Shown: piece after piece, positions 28,976 through 37,724 of the stretch
Numbering within the stretch: position 1 is the stretch's first letter
How the letters are laid out: each line of letters begins with the position of its first letter
From: Lysinibacillus contaminans
GTDB lineage: Bacteria > Bacillota > Bacilli > Bacillales_A > Planococcaceae
Direction of reading: 5' to 3'
Length of the DNA stretch: 64,000 bases
Assembly (NCBI RefSeq): GCF_001278945.1
Contig: NZ_LGRV01000003.1
Coordinates: forward strand, 1,860,001-1,924,000
Program-made: the position numbers and the translations under genes
Notes under the pieces: generated by a model
Database searches by the model: none
What the model was told of the DNA's origin: nothing
What the model saw: only the letters and a program-made list of their open reading frames with translations

Positions 28976-29183
28976 AAAGCCAATTTAGTATGGAAAGCAT
29001 CTCCTTACTGCAAAATTAACTACTTCTTTTGGTAATGAATTTAAATTAGTTGGTATGCAATTCCTACTTGCTCTCGCACAGAAATCATCTACTGGATCAT
29101 ATATCCATTAACTTGCAACCATTGCGATTATGTCAGCCTATACACGCACAATTTATTACTATATATTAATGAAGGGTGATGAT

Positions 29184-29948
29184 ATGGAAACAAACATTTA
29201 TTTAGACAACGAGAAATTCATCGCAGGGATTACCCTCAAAGATGAAACTGAATTTGAAAACAACAACATGGCGCTACACACATGTGTTAGCACTCGGAAC
29301 GTTCTAGAAAATCGTCAGAAATTAACTGCTGCCTTGCACTGTGATTTAGATCATTTTGTCTGTACCCATCAAACACATAGCGCGAATTTTCATAAGGTAA
29401 CACTTGCTGATAAAGGCCGCGGTGCTGACCATCCAGATACCGCTATTAAGGACACCGACGCGCTCTACACATATGAGCCGAATTTGTTATTATGTAGCTT
29501 TACGGCCGATTGTGTGCCTGTCATTTTTTACAATGAGGCGAATGGTCTTATCGGCGTCGTTCACTCCGGCTGGCAAGGTACTGTTAAAGAAATCACGCTG
29601 AAATTATTTAAGCACTTAGTAGAAGTAGAAAAATGTAATCCTAGTGATTTTCATGTACAAATTGGGATGGCGCTAAGTCAGGAAAAATTCGAAGTCGATT
29701 CAGATGTATATGTGAAATTCAAAGACCTTGGCTACGCAGATGATTTTATGTATCTCAATGAGCAAACAAATAAGTATCACATCGATAATCAACTAACTGT
29801 GAAAAAACAATGTGAACTAGCTGGTATTCCTTCACATCAAATTACGATTGACCCAACCTGTACGTATTTGAGCCCAAGTGGTTTCTCTTATCGTGAGGAT
29901 AAACAAAGTGGTCGACATATGAGCTTTATTATGAGAAAAGAAGATTGA
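29184..29948 (+). CDS. Laccase-domain protein (YlmD/YfiH family purine nucleoside phosphorylase)
   Basis: A 254-residue protein of the multicopper-polyphenol-oxidase-like family. Members are zinc-dependent purine nucleoside phosphorylases/adenosine deaminases. The metal-binding His-Cys-His set is visible: THQTHSANFH near residue 63, CSFTADCVPVIF near residue 108, and VVHSGWQGTVKE near residue 128. The ATG at 29184 follows a GAAGGGTGATG site; the frame extends 18 codons upstream without one. Unlike ylmD it is not beside cell-division genes; it stands alone with its own terminator. Confidence 0.87.
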   Translation: METNIYLDNEKFIAGITLKDETEFENNNMALHTCVSTRNVLENRQKLTAALHCDLDHFVCTHQTHSANFHKVTLADKGRGADHPDTAIKDTDALYTYEPNLLLCSFTADCVPVIFYNEANGLIGVVHSGWQGTVKEITLKLFKHLVEVEKCNPSDFHVQIGMALSQEKFEVDSDVYVKFKDLGYADDFMYLNEQTNKYHIDNQLTVKKQCELAGIPSHQITIDPTCTYLSPSGFSYREDKQSGRHMSFIMRKED

Positions 29949-29978
29949 CCAATTTGATTTTATAAGCGAACTATATTC

Positions 29979-30017
29979 AAAAAGCACATCAACGCATAAA
30001 GTTGATGTGCTTTTTGA
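29979..30017. terminator. Bidirectional terminator
   Basis: AAAAGCACATCAAC pairs perfectly with GTTGATGTGCTTTT. It lies between the converging laccase-domain and DHHW genes. Confidence 0.8.
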
Positions 30018-30053
30018 GTGGGACTGTTTTGTGCCGGAATAAGCCTTTTCCAC

Positions 30054-31193
30054 TTAATTTAGTTTCAAAAGCGATGCATCTTCAACTAAGGTAGCTGTAT
30101 TAAATAAAAACAGTACATCTTTAATGCCATTCTCATTCAAATAATCAGTAATACTACCATTATAATAACGAAGGTCAATTACATGAATTTCTGACACATG
30201 ATTAGTAAGGAATGGGAGTACATTATGCGCGTAAGAGTCTTTAATGACAAGTAGCTTATCTTGTGCAACCTGTTGTGAATCGAGTTCAGTTGTAAGCTTC
30301 ATTAGCGCATGAACCCCACCTAGAAAATAGGAATACTGATCCTTCTTCGCCAAAAAGCTCTCATCATACATACCCGTCAAAGTTTGATTCGAATCGGCGA
30401 TATACATCTCTGTCGGTGCGGAATCACGGGGTTTGTAAACTTCGATGAAATCCGGCGTTAAACCAGTAAACTGACTCCTTGTATGATAGCTCCCTAGAAA
30501 CGAATCACTTACTGTCTCAATCAGAAAATCTTGCTGAGAAAGTGGTTGCCATCCCTTTTGTTCTGCATAGGCAACATAGGCCAAATAGGCACCATATGTT
30601 GTCCAATGATGATCAGTCCGGTAGTAAATCGATTCTGATGCATGTGGTGTGAGAACATCAAAGCCGTCAATGAAGGTTATCTCGTCCTCCATTTGATGAC
30701 CGATAAAACGATTCACTTCCCTTTGAGGATACGACGGCGCTAACCAAGGTAACCTTTCTGGATAAAGGCCAATCGATGTGGGTGCAAGCATGAACGTCAT
30801 ATTCACTTCCGGATGCTTGCTTGCAAATTGGTTTACCGACTCAGTATATTGTTGCACCTTTGTATAATCTGGCTCTAAAAACTTTTCAAATAAATAGCCA
30901 TCTTTGCCGTTATAGATGCCGTTATTTTCTTGTTGCAAACGGGCTTGTTCTGACGTTGATTTGACCCATAACCATTTGTCTCGGAAAGGAAAGTGATCTG
31001 TGATGAAACTCTCCGCCTCCTCGGCAAATTTCTTGGATATCAAGTTATCCCAAGTTAGTTGTGGCGCTGCTTGTAAATACCTGTTTTCTAGTTCAGAGAA
31101 ACGTTGTTGAGGCAAAATGAAAAAGAGTATAGCGATTAAAAACGTCGTACCGATAAATCCAGCTACTAATAATCGCTCTGATATTTGCTTCAT
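30054..31193 (-). CDS. DHHW family protein (AlgX/AlgJ-like acetylation partner)
   Basis: A 379-residue membrane-anchored protein. An N-terminal helix (LLVAGFIGTTFLIAILFF) leads to an extracytoplasmic SGNH-like domain. The DHHW motif is in YRTDHHWTTYGAYLAY near residue 195, and the family-like NRYLQAAPQLTWDNL and SFITDHFPFRDKW are near the start. With the MBOAT gene 14 bases upstream it would form an AlgI/AlgJ-type O-acylation system that moves an acyl group, usually acetyl, onto a surface polymer. GGGAGGTAG precedes the ATG. It is the last gene of a three-gene operon. Confidence 0.87.
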   Translation of the reverse strand: MKQISERLLVAGFIGTTFLIAILFFILPQQRFSELENRYLQAAPQLTWDNLISKKFAEEAESFITDHFPFRDKWLWVKSTSEQARLQQENNGIYNGKDGYLFEKFLEPDYTKVQQYTESVNQFASKHPEVNMTFMLAPTSIGLYPERLPWLAPSYPQREVNRFIGHQMEDEITFIDGFDVLTPHASESIYYRTDHHWTTYGAYLAYVAYAEQKGWQPLSQQDFLIETVSDSFLGSYHTRSQFTGLTPDFIEVYKPRDSAPTEMYIADSNQTLTGMYDESFLAKKDQYSYFLGGVHALMKLTTELDSQQVAQDKLLVIKDSYAHNVLPFLTNHVSEIHVIDLRYYNGSITDYLNENGIKDVLFLFNTATLVEDASLLKLN

Positions 31194-31207
31194 AAAGTTC
31201 TACCTCC

Positions 31208-32593
31208 CTAAAAACGAAAATATAAAAATGGATTGAACGTGGCGTCTACCAAATAGGCAACCGAAAGTAAGTAAAGAAACCCATACCAAACAAGATGAGC
31301 TATCGATAATCCACTCGTTCTTGGCCATTGCTTCAACGGTACAGAAGCGATGATCAATACAATCAGTAACACGGCGTTTGTATAAAAAAAGTATATTGTT
31401 TCGTTATTCCAAAGCGCTTGTCCATTGAATCCCCACATAGCACCTAAATAACCAACAATTAAAGAAGGCTGATCAAAGGCAAATAGCACCCACCCAATAA
31501 GAATGAGGATAATTGCATAAAAGTGTCTGATCCAACGAGGTGCACGTTGAAGTAATGATAATCCCCACCACTTTTCAAAAATGAGAATGACACCAAAATA
31601 TAAGCCCCACAATATAAAGTTCCAGCTAGCTCCATGCCAAAATCCTGTCAGCATCCAAACAATCAAGATGTTACGCATTTGAATGGCCAACCCTCGTCTA
31701 TTGCCACCAAGCGGAATGTAGACATATTCGCGAAACCAACTGCCCAGCGAGATATGCCATCTCCGCCAAAAGTCAGTAATACTTTGCGCAATGTACGGCT
31801 TATTGAAATTCTCGTTAAACCGGAAACCAAACATAAGACCGAGACCAATAGCCATATCCGAATAACCACTAAAATCAAAATAGATTTGGAAGGCAAACGC
31901 AATGATGCCAAGCCATGCCGTTAACACCGGCATCGTCTCAGGACTAGAGCTCGAGATGGTGTCCCAAAGCAAGCCGATGTTGTTGGCAAGTAGCACCTTC
32001 TTTGAGAGTCCTATCGTAAACCTACGAACCCCCTCTGCGAACATCTTCATATTTTCAGATCGGTGTTTTAGCTGTTCGGCAATCGTGCTATATTTCACAA
32101 TCGGCCCTGCCACTAATTGTGGAAACAGGGCGACATATGTGCCGAAGTCAATCCAATTGCGCTGTGCTTTCGCTGTTCCTCTATAGACGTCGATGATATA
32201 AGACATCGATTGGAACGTGTAAAAGGATATTCCGATTGGAAGAGGCAGTTCGGTTAAAGGAATATTCGTCCCGATTAACGCATTGACATTCTGAATTAGA
32301 AAATCCGCGTATTTAAAATAAGACAGCAGCATGAGATTCACGATAACTGAACATGCGACAATACCCTTACGTTTGACAGAAGTCATATTCGGTTTATCGA
32401 GTAGCAAACCGAAACAATAATCCGTAAGCGTAGACACTAACATGATCACGATGTAAACCGGCTCGCCCCATGCATAAAAGACAAGGCTCATAATAAATAA
32501 AATGAGATTTCTAATACTTCTTGGCGAACAATAATAAAGCGTTAGAACTGCCGGCAAGAACAAGAATAAGAAAAGAAGGCTACTAAATACCAT
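31208..32593 (-). CDS. MBOAT family O-acyltransferase (AlgI-like)
   Basis: A 461-residue polytopic enzyme of the membrane-bound O-acyltransferase family. It shows the hallmark order: LPLPIGISFYTFQSMSYIID near residue 120, FWRRWHISLGSWFREYVYIP near residue 270, GNRRG, and the catalytic His in LTGFWHGASWNFILWGLYFG near residue 315. It passes acyl groups from the cytoplasm to an external partner, here the adjacent DHHW protein. Only 6 bases separate it from the upstream DUF4358 gene and 14 from the DHHW gene, so the three are one operon. The target polymer is unknown and no polysaccharide genes adjoin. Confidence 0.9.
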   Translation of the reverse strand: MVFSSLLFLFLFLPAVLTLYYCSPRSIRNLILFIMSLVFYAWGEPVYIVIMLVSTLTDYCFGLLLDKPNMTSVKRKGIVACSVIVNLMLLSYFKYADFLIQNVNALIGTNIPLTELPLPIGISFYTFQSMSYIIDVYRGTAKAQRNWIDFGTYVALFPQLVAGPIVKYSTIAEQLKHRSENMKMFAEGVRRFTIGLSKKVLLANNIGLLWDTISSSSPETMPVLTAWLGIIAFAFQIYFDFSGYSDMAIGLGLMFGFRFNENFNKPYIAQSITDFWRRWHISLGSWFREYVYIPLGGNRRGLAIQMRNILIVWMLTGFWHGASWNFILWGLYFGVILIFEKWWGLSLLQRAPRWIRHFYAIILILIGWVLFAFDQPSLIVGYLGAMWGFNGQALWNNETIYFFYTNAVLLIVLIIASVPLKQWPRTSGLSIAHLVWYGFLYLLSVAYLVDATFNPFLYFRF

Positions 32594-32599
32594 AGCTGT

Positions 32600-33082
32600 C
32601 TATTTTTCTTCGAAGAAGCTGTCGTAAACTTTAATGAGTTCGTCTGCTCTATCAGAAATAACCAACAACACATAATTTCCTTTTACAACTATTTTATGAT
32701 TTTTTGCATTTTCATATTGATCTGGAAGATATTGTTCGAATTGCTTCATCACATTTTCTGCTCTTTGTTTTGCTGCAGCTTCCACGTCAGCTACATCTTT
32801 TTCATCCTTCACTTTGAAGATTGCAATTTCATTTGTTTTTACGTTCATCATTGGCACTCGGACTGAAAAATCTTCAAGCTTTGCAGGATCTATGTTATAT
32901 AGGTTCTGCATTTCCTCTTCTGATAATTCCATTAGATCTGGTTGCTCGACCTCTTTTAGCATTTGGTCTGCCATTTCTTTTGCTGACTTACTTGCTTCGA
33001 TTGTAGTAGTCTTATCTCCAGAACATGCTGAAACTACCATAGCTAACACCATCGTTAGCATAATTAACATCATTTTTTTCAT
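32600..33082 (-). CDS. DUF4358 domain lipoprotein
   Basis: A 160-residue lipoprotein with lipobox VSAC (Cys at about residue 20) followed by SGDKTTTIEASKSAKEMADQ. DUF4358 proteins often accompany MBOAT/DHHW pairs in Firmicutes, as here, so a helper role in surface-polymer acylation is plausible but unproven. It is the first gene of the operon, with an AAAAGGAGAG site before the ATG. Confidence 0.83.
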   Translation of the reverse strand: MKKMMLIMLTMVLAMVVSACSGDKTTTIEASKSAKEMADQMLKEVEQPDLMELSEEEMQNLYNIDPAKLEDFSVRVPMMNVKTNEIAIFKVKDEKDVADVEAAAKQRAENVMKQFEQYLPDQYENAKNHKIVVKGNYVLLVISDRADELIKVYDSFFEEK

Positions 33083-33254
33083 AATAAACTCTCCTTTTTA
33101 CTAATTATTTGACTACAAAGTGATTAGACGTAGGCAGTCTACTAATGTTACGTAAAATAAAATATTTTCAATTATTAATTTTCAATCGTGTGGAGATAGT
33201 ATGTTTCATTTGTGATTTCGCATACTTGATTTGTGTATGAGATTGTATAAAATA

Positions 33255-33292
33255 AAAAAGCCCTCAGACAAATCTATTTGTCTGAGGGCTCA
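33255..33292 (-). terminator. Terminator of the DUF2798 gene
   Basis: AGCCCTCAGACAAA pairs perfectly with TTTGTCTGAGGGCT, with CTTTTTTA following on the minus strand, 8 bases after the stop codon. Confidence 0.85.
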
Positions 33293-33298
33293 TTATAC

Positions 33299-33802
33299 TT
33301 ACATCATTACTGCTTGATTCTTTTTGTCCTGTGCAGCATGTAGTTTCACCATTACAAAGCGAGCAATTGGTTGAATCACTAAGCTTTCAGCAATGAGGAC
33401 AATTAAAAAATTTCTTGGCCAATTTGATATGAAGTTACTAAAGATGCCACTGTTAATACCATTTCCAACAATATAACCAATTGGCGTCATAACGACTGAC
33501 ATCCCGATTACAGTGAAGAGAATTCGGAATAAAATTTTGGCATTAAAGCTATCGGTTGGTGCTGTGAATTTCTCAACCAATTTTTCAGCGATACGACCTA
33601 TTAGAACAGGTTCAATAACCATGGCAATAATCCAAAAAATCGGTAGTGTCTTTAGAATAATTAAGAGCGTGTCTACATTAAATTCTCCGACTGCTAGAAT
33701 GATATTTAACGAAGTCATTAACAAAACGGTTAGTGTACAAATTATGGCACCGTACAATGCACCCTCCTTCCCGTTTCTTGGCAATCTCATTTCTTGTTTC
33801 AT
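33299..33802 (-). CDS. DUF2798 family membrane protein
   Basis: A 167-residue protein with about four membrane helices, in the arrangement of tandem DUF2798 units: LPRNGKEGALYGAIICTLTV opens the first half and FRILFTVIGMSVVMTP the second, each half ending with an FxxNW-like or PIARF-like segment. Function unknown. The ATG at 33802 has AAAGGATG at proper spacing; an ATG 9 bases further 5' would lie within that site. It lies downstream of a TetR regulator in the same direction and is probably its target. Confidence 0.75.
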   Translation of the reverse strand: MKQEMRLPRNGKEGALYGAIICTLTVLLMTSLNIILAVGEFNVDTLLIILKTLPIFWIIAMVIEPVLIGRIAEKLVEKFTAPTDSFNAKILFRILFTVIGMSVVMTPIGYIVGNGINSGIFSNFISNWPRNFLIVLIAESLVIQPIARFVMVKLHAAQDKKNQAVMM

Positions 33803-33859
33803 TTTATTCATCCTTTCAAAAAGCTTATTCTAGACCTCAGCAATACACAAAATACAAAT

Positions 33860-34420
33860 TTAAAACGACTTCAATAAATTCGGTATTAATTTGGCAACCG
33901 TTTTTAAAGGATCTGTCGATTTTTGCGTTCGGCAAAGCATCATCGCACCTTCAATCGAGGCTGTCATCAACAATGCCATTTCCGAAGCCGATTCACTCGA
34001 AAAGCCTTCAGTTACAAGTTTCTCATAGAAAATGTGTTGGATATTTTCATAGAGTGCACTACATGCGTTACGGACAGGTTCACTTACTGTAGCCATTTCA
34101 CTGACCATGCTGCTAAATGTATAGCCAGAAAGTGTCCCGTCAGATTCAAAGTCATGAACTAACTTATCAATCATTGATCGTATGGCTTCTCTGATGGATA
34201 GATTCTCTTTGAAGATAGTCTTGATATCTGTCGTAATGGCTTCGTTTAAATCATGTAAACAGGCAATTAATAGTTCCTCTTTGCCATTTGGAAAATGATG
34301 ATAAAGCGCACCTTTTGTAACATTACAGGCTTTTAAGATTTCATTGAGCCCTACACTTTTGTAGCCTTTTTGTTGAAAAAGAGCTGTAGCAGTATTGATT
34401 AATTGCGATTTTGTATCCAT
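33860..34420 (-). CDS. TetR/AcrR family transcriptional regulator
   Basis: A 186-residue TetR-type repressor. The N-terminal helix-turn-helix reads QLINTATALFQQKGYKSVGL then LKACNVTKGALYHHFPNGKE. The C-terminal domain resembles the YxaF/LmrA group (ESASEMALLMTASIEGAMML). I chose the ATG at 34420, which begins MDTKSQLINTA and has GGAGG upstream; the longer frame adds 35 unrelated residues. A near-perfect operator lies 18 bases upstream, so it is autoregulated and probably controls the following DUF2798 gene. Confidence 0.85.
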   Translation of the reverse strand: MDTKSQLINTATALFQQKGYKSVGLNEILKACNVTKGALYHHFPNGKEELLIACLHDLNEAITTDIKTIFKENLSIREAIRSMIDKLVHDFESDGTLSGYTFSSMVSEMATVSEPVRNACSALYENIQHIFYEKLVTEGFSSESASEMALLMTASIEGAMMLCRTQKSTDPLKTVAKLIPNLLKSF

Positions 34421-34437
34421 ATTTGATGCATTCCTCC

Positions 34438-34459
34438 AAACATACCAACCGGTCTGTTT
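34438..34459. promoter_or_regulatory. TetR-family operator
   Basis: AAACATACC-AACC-GGTCTGTTT is a 22-bp inverted repeat with one mismatch per arm. AAACAGACC-N4-GGTCTGTTT is a familiar operator form for this regulator group. Confidence 0.7.
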
Positions 34460-34643
34460 GTTATTGTAGCAAAATAATTCACTATGATGTAAGTGTTTTT
34501 TCTTCTCAGACACTGACTCGTTCACATTTTAGACAAATATTTTAGGAGAATTGCATAATTTCTATAAAAGGTTTCTCAGTCTAAGCTTTGGATTGGTAAG
34601 AACTTAAGTGGGCGCAGAACCTTTCCCACGAGTGATAAATAAA

Positions 34644-34690
34644 CAAAAAAAAGGCAACCTTCAGTTCAAACTACTGAAAGTTACCCTTAT
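34644..34690 (-). terminator. Imperfect hairpin terminator
   Basis: AAGG-CAACCTTCAG pairs imperfectly with CTGAAAGTTACCCTT and has a long T-run on the minus strand. It is more than 400 bases after the nearest minus-strand gene. The rest of the 690-base gap (34421-35111) holds an AT-rich stretch with repeated AACTTTAAA-like words at 34845-34945, but no gene I can support. Confidence 0.45.
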
Positions 34691-35111
34691 ATTTTGAGAG
34701 CAAAAAGCATGTTTTTAACTCACTGGGAGTGATCATTTATGCTAACCCCTCATCATTTAATATTAGTTTTGCACAGCACAAGCTGCCTAGTGGATGACAG
34801 ACGGTCCTGAAAAGTCGATACCTCAACCAGAAACCCAGGATTTAAAAGAAGTTTTAACTTTAAGTTTTTAACTTTAAATTATAAAGAACTTTGAAACGTA
34901 AACTTTACACTTTTAGCTTTACCCTTTGAACTTTCAAATTAAAGCATTATTTTCCGCCTGCATTTGCAGCTTCAATAATGCTGACTAAGTTGAGTTGGTT
35001 AAAAACCATTTGAGTGAGGTGTGTTTTGATGTTTCAACTCGCACACATCCCTCTAAGCACGAGCGACTTATACGTTTTCTGTTTTCGCTAGGCCATGCAA
35101 TTCTAATCCTA

Positions 35112-35747
35112 TTAAGCTTTTACTTCGATAAATGTAGTCGCATTGGATTCCGATAATACAGCATCCACTTCTGATTCGAACTCTTCAATACGATTAGTCA
35201 ATGTTTCAATCATTTTTTTGACATTCATCGGATCAACGAATTCAAATTCATTGCGTTTCATAAATGTCTCTGTATGTAATTTGACTTCTTCTGCAGATTG
35301 CTTTTCCTTGTTTCCAAGAATATTCACCAAGTACGTTTCAAGTTTTGCTGGTAGTGCATCGTTTTCTTTAGCGACTGTTTTAATCGCTGTACGATACTGT
35401 TGCTGCATTCGGTCTAATAACTGTTTTTCATATTGAATGGACTGTTTTCGTTCAATTGCTTCTGCTACAGTCATTTCATCTCTACCTATGTTAACTTTTG
35501 TTAACGCATTCGATTCGACAACGAGTGCCTTTAAACGGTTACGATATACTATTAAGCTCGTCACCTTATCATAAGAAGCCTGCATCTGCTTTTCGTATTC
35601 TTTAATGTTAATTCCATTTATCTTCTCATTACTCTTGCGATTAGCTAAGACAACACTTACTTCATTCGTCGATGCTTCAATTCGATGATTCAGCATTTTT
35701 AATTCTGTTAAAGCTCGGTGAATCGTTAATTTTTTCAACTCTTTCAT
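35112..35747 (-). CDS. Coiled-coil protein of unknown function
   Basis: A 211-residue, highly charged, mostly helical protein with no signal peptide or membrane helix. The first 60 residues (LKKLTIHRALTELKMLNHRI onward) and residues 100-135 look like coiled coil. The C terminus ends VDAVLSESNATTFIEV. I do not recognise a named family, although its general layout recalls small phage- or host-encoded coiled-coil proteins. The ATG at 35747 has an AGGAGAT site. It is monocistronic. Confidence 0.6.
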   Translation of the reverse strand: MKELKKLTIHRALTELKMLNHRIEASTNEVSVVLANRKSNEKINGINIKEYEKQMQASYDKVTSLIVYRNRLKALVVESNALTKVNIGRDEMTVAEAIERKQSIQYEKQLLDRMQQQYRTAIKTVAKENDALPAKLETYLVNILGNKEKQSAEEVKLHTETFMKRNEFEFVDPMNVKKMIETLTNRIEEFESEVDAVLSESNATTFIEVKA

Positions 35748-35959
35748 CACTTAATCTCCTAGTTCGTTCAGTTATTTACGAAATTTATATTTTATTATAT
35801 CCCAGAATGACCTTTAGTTTCAACATATCAGTTATTCTTGGTTATTGTTCATTCACCAGCCCTATTAGAAAAACTTGTTAACGTAAAAACTCTATTCTAT
35901 ATACTTAATAGAATAGAGTGCCCAGCACTGCATTTTAAATTGACTTACTACAACAGCTT

Positions 35960-36154
35960 TTATTCTTGAAGCTTTGCCGCAAAATACTTTCGTGCTTCTG
36001 CTGTCGTAATCTGCAAACAAACCTCTTCTTCTTGCCGTTCAAACTCAATAAACATACCACTTAAATTTTCATATACATATTGGACTTTATAGCCCGTGTC
36101 TAAATAGTTATCTACTTTTTTCATTTCATCCAAACTTAATAAGTGATCTGACAT
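35960..36154 (-). CDS. Small hypothetical protein at the end of the pyrimidine operon
   Basis: A 64-residue acidic protein starting MSDHLLSLDEMKKVDNYL. I recognise no family. The start has a GGGGTG site 7 bases upstream. It follows the NCS1 permease after about 50 bases on the same strand with no terminator visible between, so it is probably the last gene of the pyrimidine operon. Confidence 0.55.
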   Translation of the reverse strand: MSDHLLSLDEMKKVDNYLDTGYKVQYVYENLSGMFIEFERQEEEVCLQITTAEARKYFAAKLQE

Positions 36155-36203
36155 ACACACACCCCGCTTTTCTTATTCAGCACCTTTACTTAGAGGATTG
36201 GGT

Positions 36204-37673
36204 TCACTTCACCCGCACAATTGAAGGTACTTTTTCTGTTTCTTGCACGAGTATATCGTCCCAATCACGACCAACTGTAATGCCTAGATACTTCTCATCA
36301 CTTGGATCGTCAAGTTCCGCTTGTGGATACTTTTTAAACCACCAATATTTCGCCAACACATAATAAATGGCAGCCCCTGCGAAGAAACCAATCAATGAAG
36401 AATAAGTCGGGAACATATTCGCTAAGACACCACCGATCACCCAAGCAATCAAACCTGCCAAGTTAAAGCCATTCATATACTTATACTGGCCATCTAACTC
36501 GTATAGTTCTTTTACGTTCACGCGGCGTTTACGGATTAAGTAATAATCGGCAAATAAAATACCAACAATTGCTGTTAAAATACCGCCAATGATTAATAGT
36601 GCATTGACCAAGACGCCAAATAGGCTCCAAGGCTGTGCTAAAATCCCAATAACCCCCGCTATGATAACCCCAGCCCAGAACGGCACTTTTGGCCCACCAA
36701 TGTTCGAGAAAATTGTCGCCGCAGGTATGACATTTGCTGACGTATTCGTAGACCATTGCGCTAACACAATCATCAGCAATAAGATTCCTAAAATGAATCC
36801 ACTTGCACTTTGTTGTAGTGCATTTACAGGATCAGCAGATGCCACTGCCATATAACAAACCGCACCAATGGCTACGATAAACGTATTGGTAATTGGCATC
36901 ACGATTAAAGAACCTACTAATTGCGTTTTATTGCGTTTGAACCAATTGCGCTCATTTTTTGGTGCTTTAAAGAAACGTGATAATGACGGCATATCAGCTG
37001 CTAATGTCGCCCAGAATCCCATATTCGCCATGATTACAACCATAAATGCTGTAAACGCTGCCATCCCTGTCGTTGGTGATTCCACCCAACTCCAAACATC
37101 TTTTCCTTGAGATGTTGCATTATCGGCTAACGTAATATACATCCAGCACGAAATTAATATAATAATTGGAGCAGCTAAATCCGCAAAGCGCTCAATTGAT
37201 TTTATGCCCAATGATGTATTGAATAACTGCAATGCTGCAAAAATTAAAAAACATAAAAACCAGTTATCAAAGCCAAATAATAAATTCAAGATACCATTGA
37301 TCGCAAGCGCACCAAAATAAGTGTTAATCCCGAACCAACATGCTGCAGTAACCCCACGAACAAGTGAAGGTAAATGTGTTCCAAATGTACCAAATGGGGC
37401 ACGCATATAAACTGGGAAGGACAATCCGTGCTCTATGCCAATATCACCGATTAACGTCATAAATACGCCGATTAAAACGGAACCTATGATTGTCGCCAAA
37501 ATAACCATTGGCAATGGTAAACTCATTATTCCTGCCCCACCAATTGCAAAGGCAGCTAATACAATCGCCATACCTATCCATATCACTGCAAAACCAAATG
37601 TACCGATGCTTCTTTGTTGATGTGTCACTGGAAGTAAATCTGGTGATTTTAAATAATTCCCACCATTCGCCAT
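36204..37673 (-). CDS. NCS1 family nucleobase/hydantoin-type permease
   Basis: A 489-residue permease with about 12 helices. It begins SPDLLPVTHQQRSIGTFGFA and carries NCS1 landmarks: GIEHGLSFPVYMRAPFGTFG near residue 80, ANMGFWATLAADMPSLSRF near 215 and LIRKRRVNVKELY near 385. NCS1 proteins import cytosine, uracil, allantoin or hydantoins with H+ or Na+. Context with preA, preT and dihydropyrimidinase favours uracil, thymine or a dihydropyrimidine/hydantoin. An AAGGGAGAG site precedes the ATG. It is in line with, and 51 bases after, preA. Confidence 0.9.
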   Translation of the reverse strand: MANGGNYLKSPDLLPVTHQQRSIGTFGFAVIWIGMAIVLAAFAIGGAGIMSLPLPMVILATIIGSVLIGVFMTLIGDIGIEHGLSFPVYMRAPFGTFGTHLPSLVRGVTAACWFGINTYFGALAINGILNLLFGFDNWFLCFLIFAALQLFNTSLGIKSIERFADLAAPIIILISCWMYITLADNATSQGKDVWSWVESPTTGMAAFTAFMVVIMANMGFWATLAADMPSLSRFFKAPKNERNWFKRNKTQLVGSLIVMPITNTFIVAIGAVCYMAVASADPVNALQQSASGFILGILLLMIVLAQWSTNTSANVIPAATIFSNIGGPKVPFWAGVIIAGVIGILAQPWSLFGVLVNALLIIGGILTAIVGILFADYYLIRKRRVNVKELYELDGQYKYMNGFNLAGLIAWVIGGVLANMFPTYSSLIGFFAGAAIYYVLAKYWWFKKYPQAELDDPSDEKYLGITVGRDWDDILVQETEKVPSIVRVK

Positions 37674-37724
37674 ACATGTCTCTCCCTTAAGTTAGATTTC
37701 CAGCTCACAAAAATTCAGCGCTAC

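Noticed and set aside
34947-35009. 20-codon frame MVFNQLNLVSIIEAANAGGK on the minus strand
   Set aside because: It looks protein-like but has no ribosome binding site and no recognisable family; too short to support as a gene.
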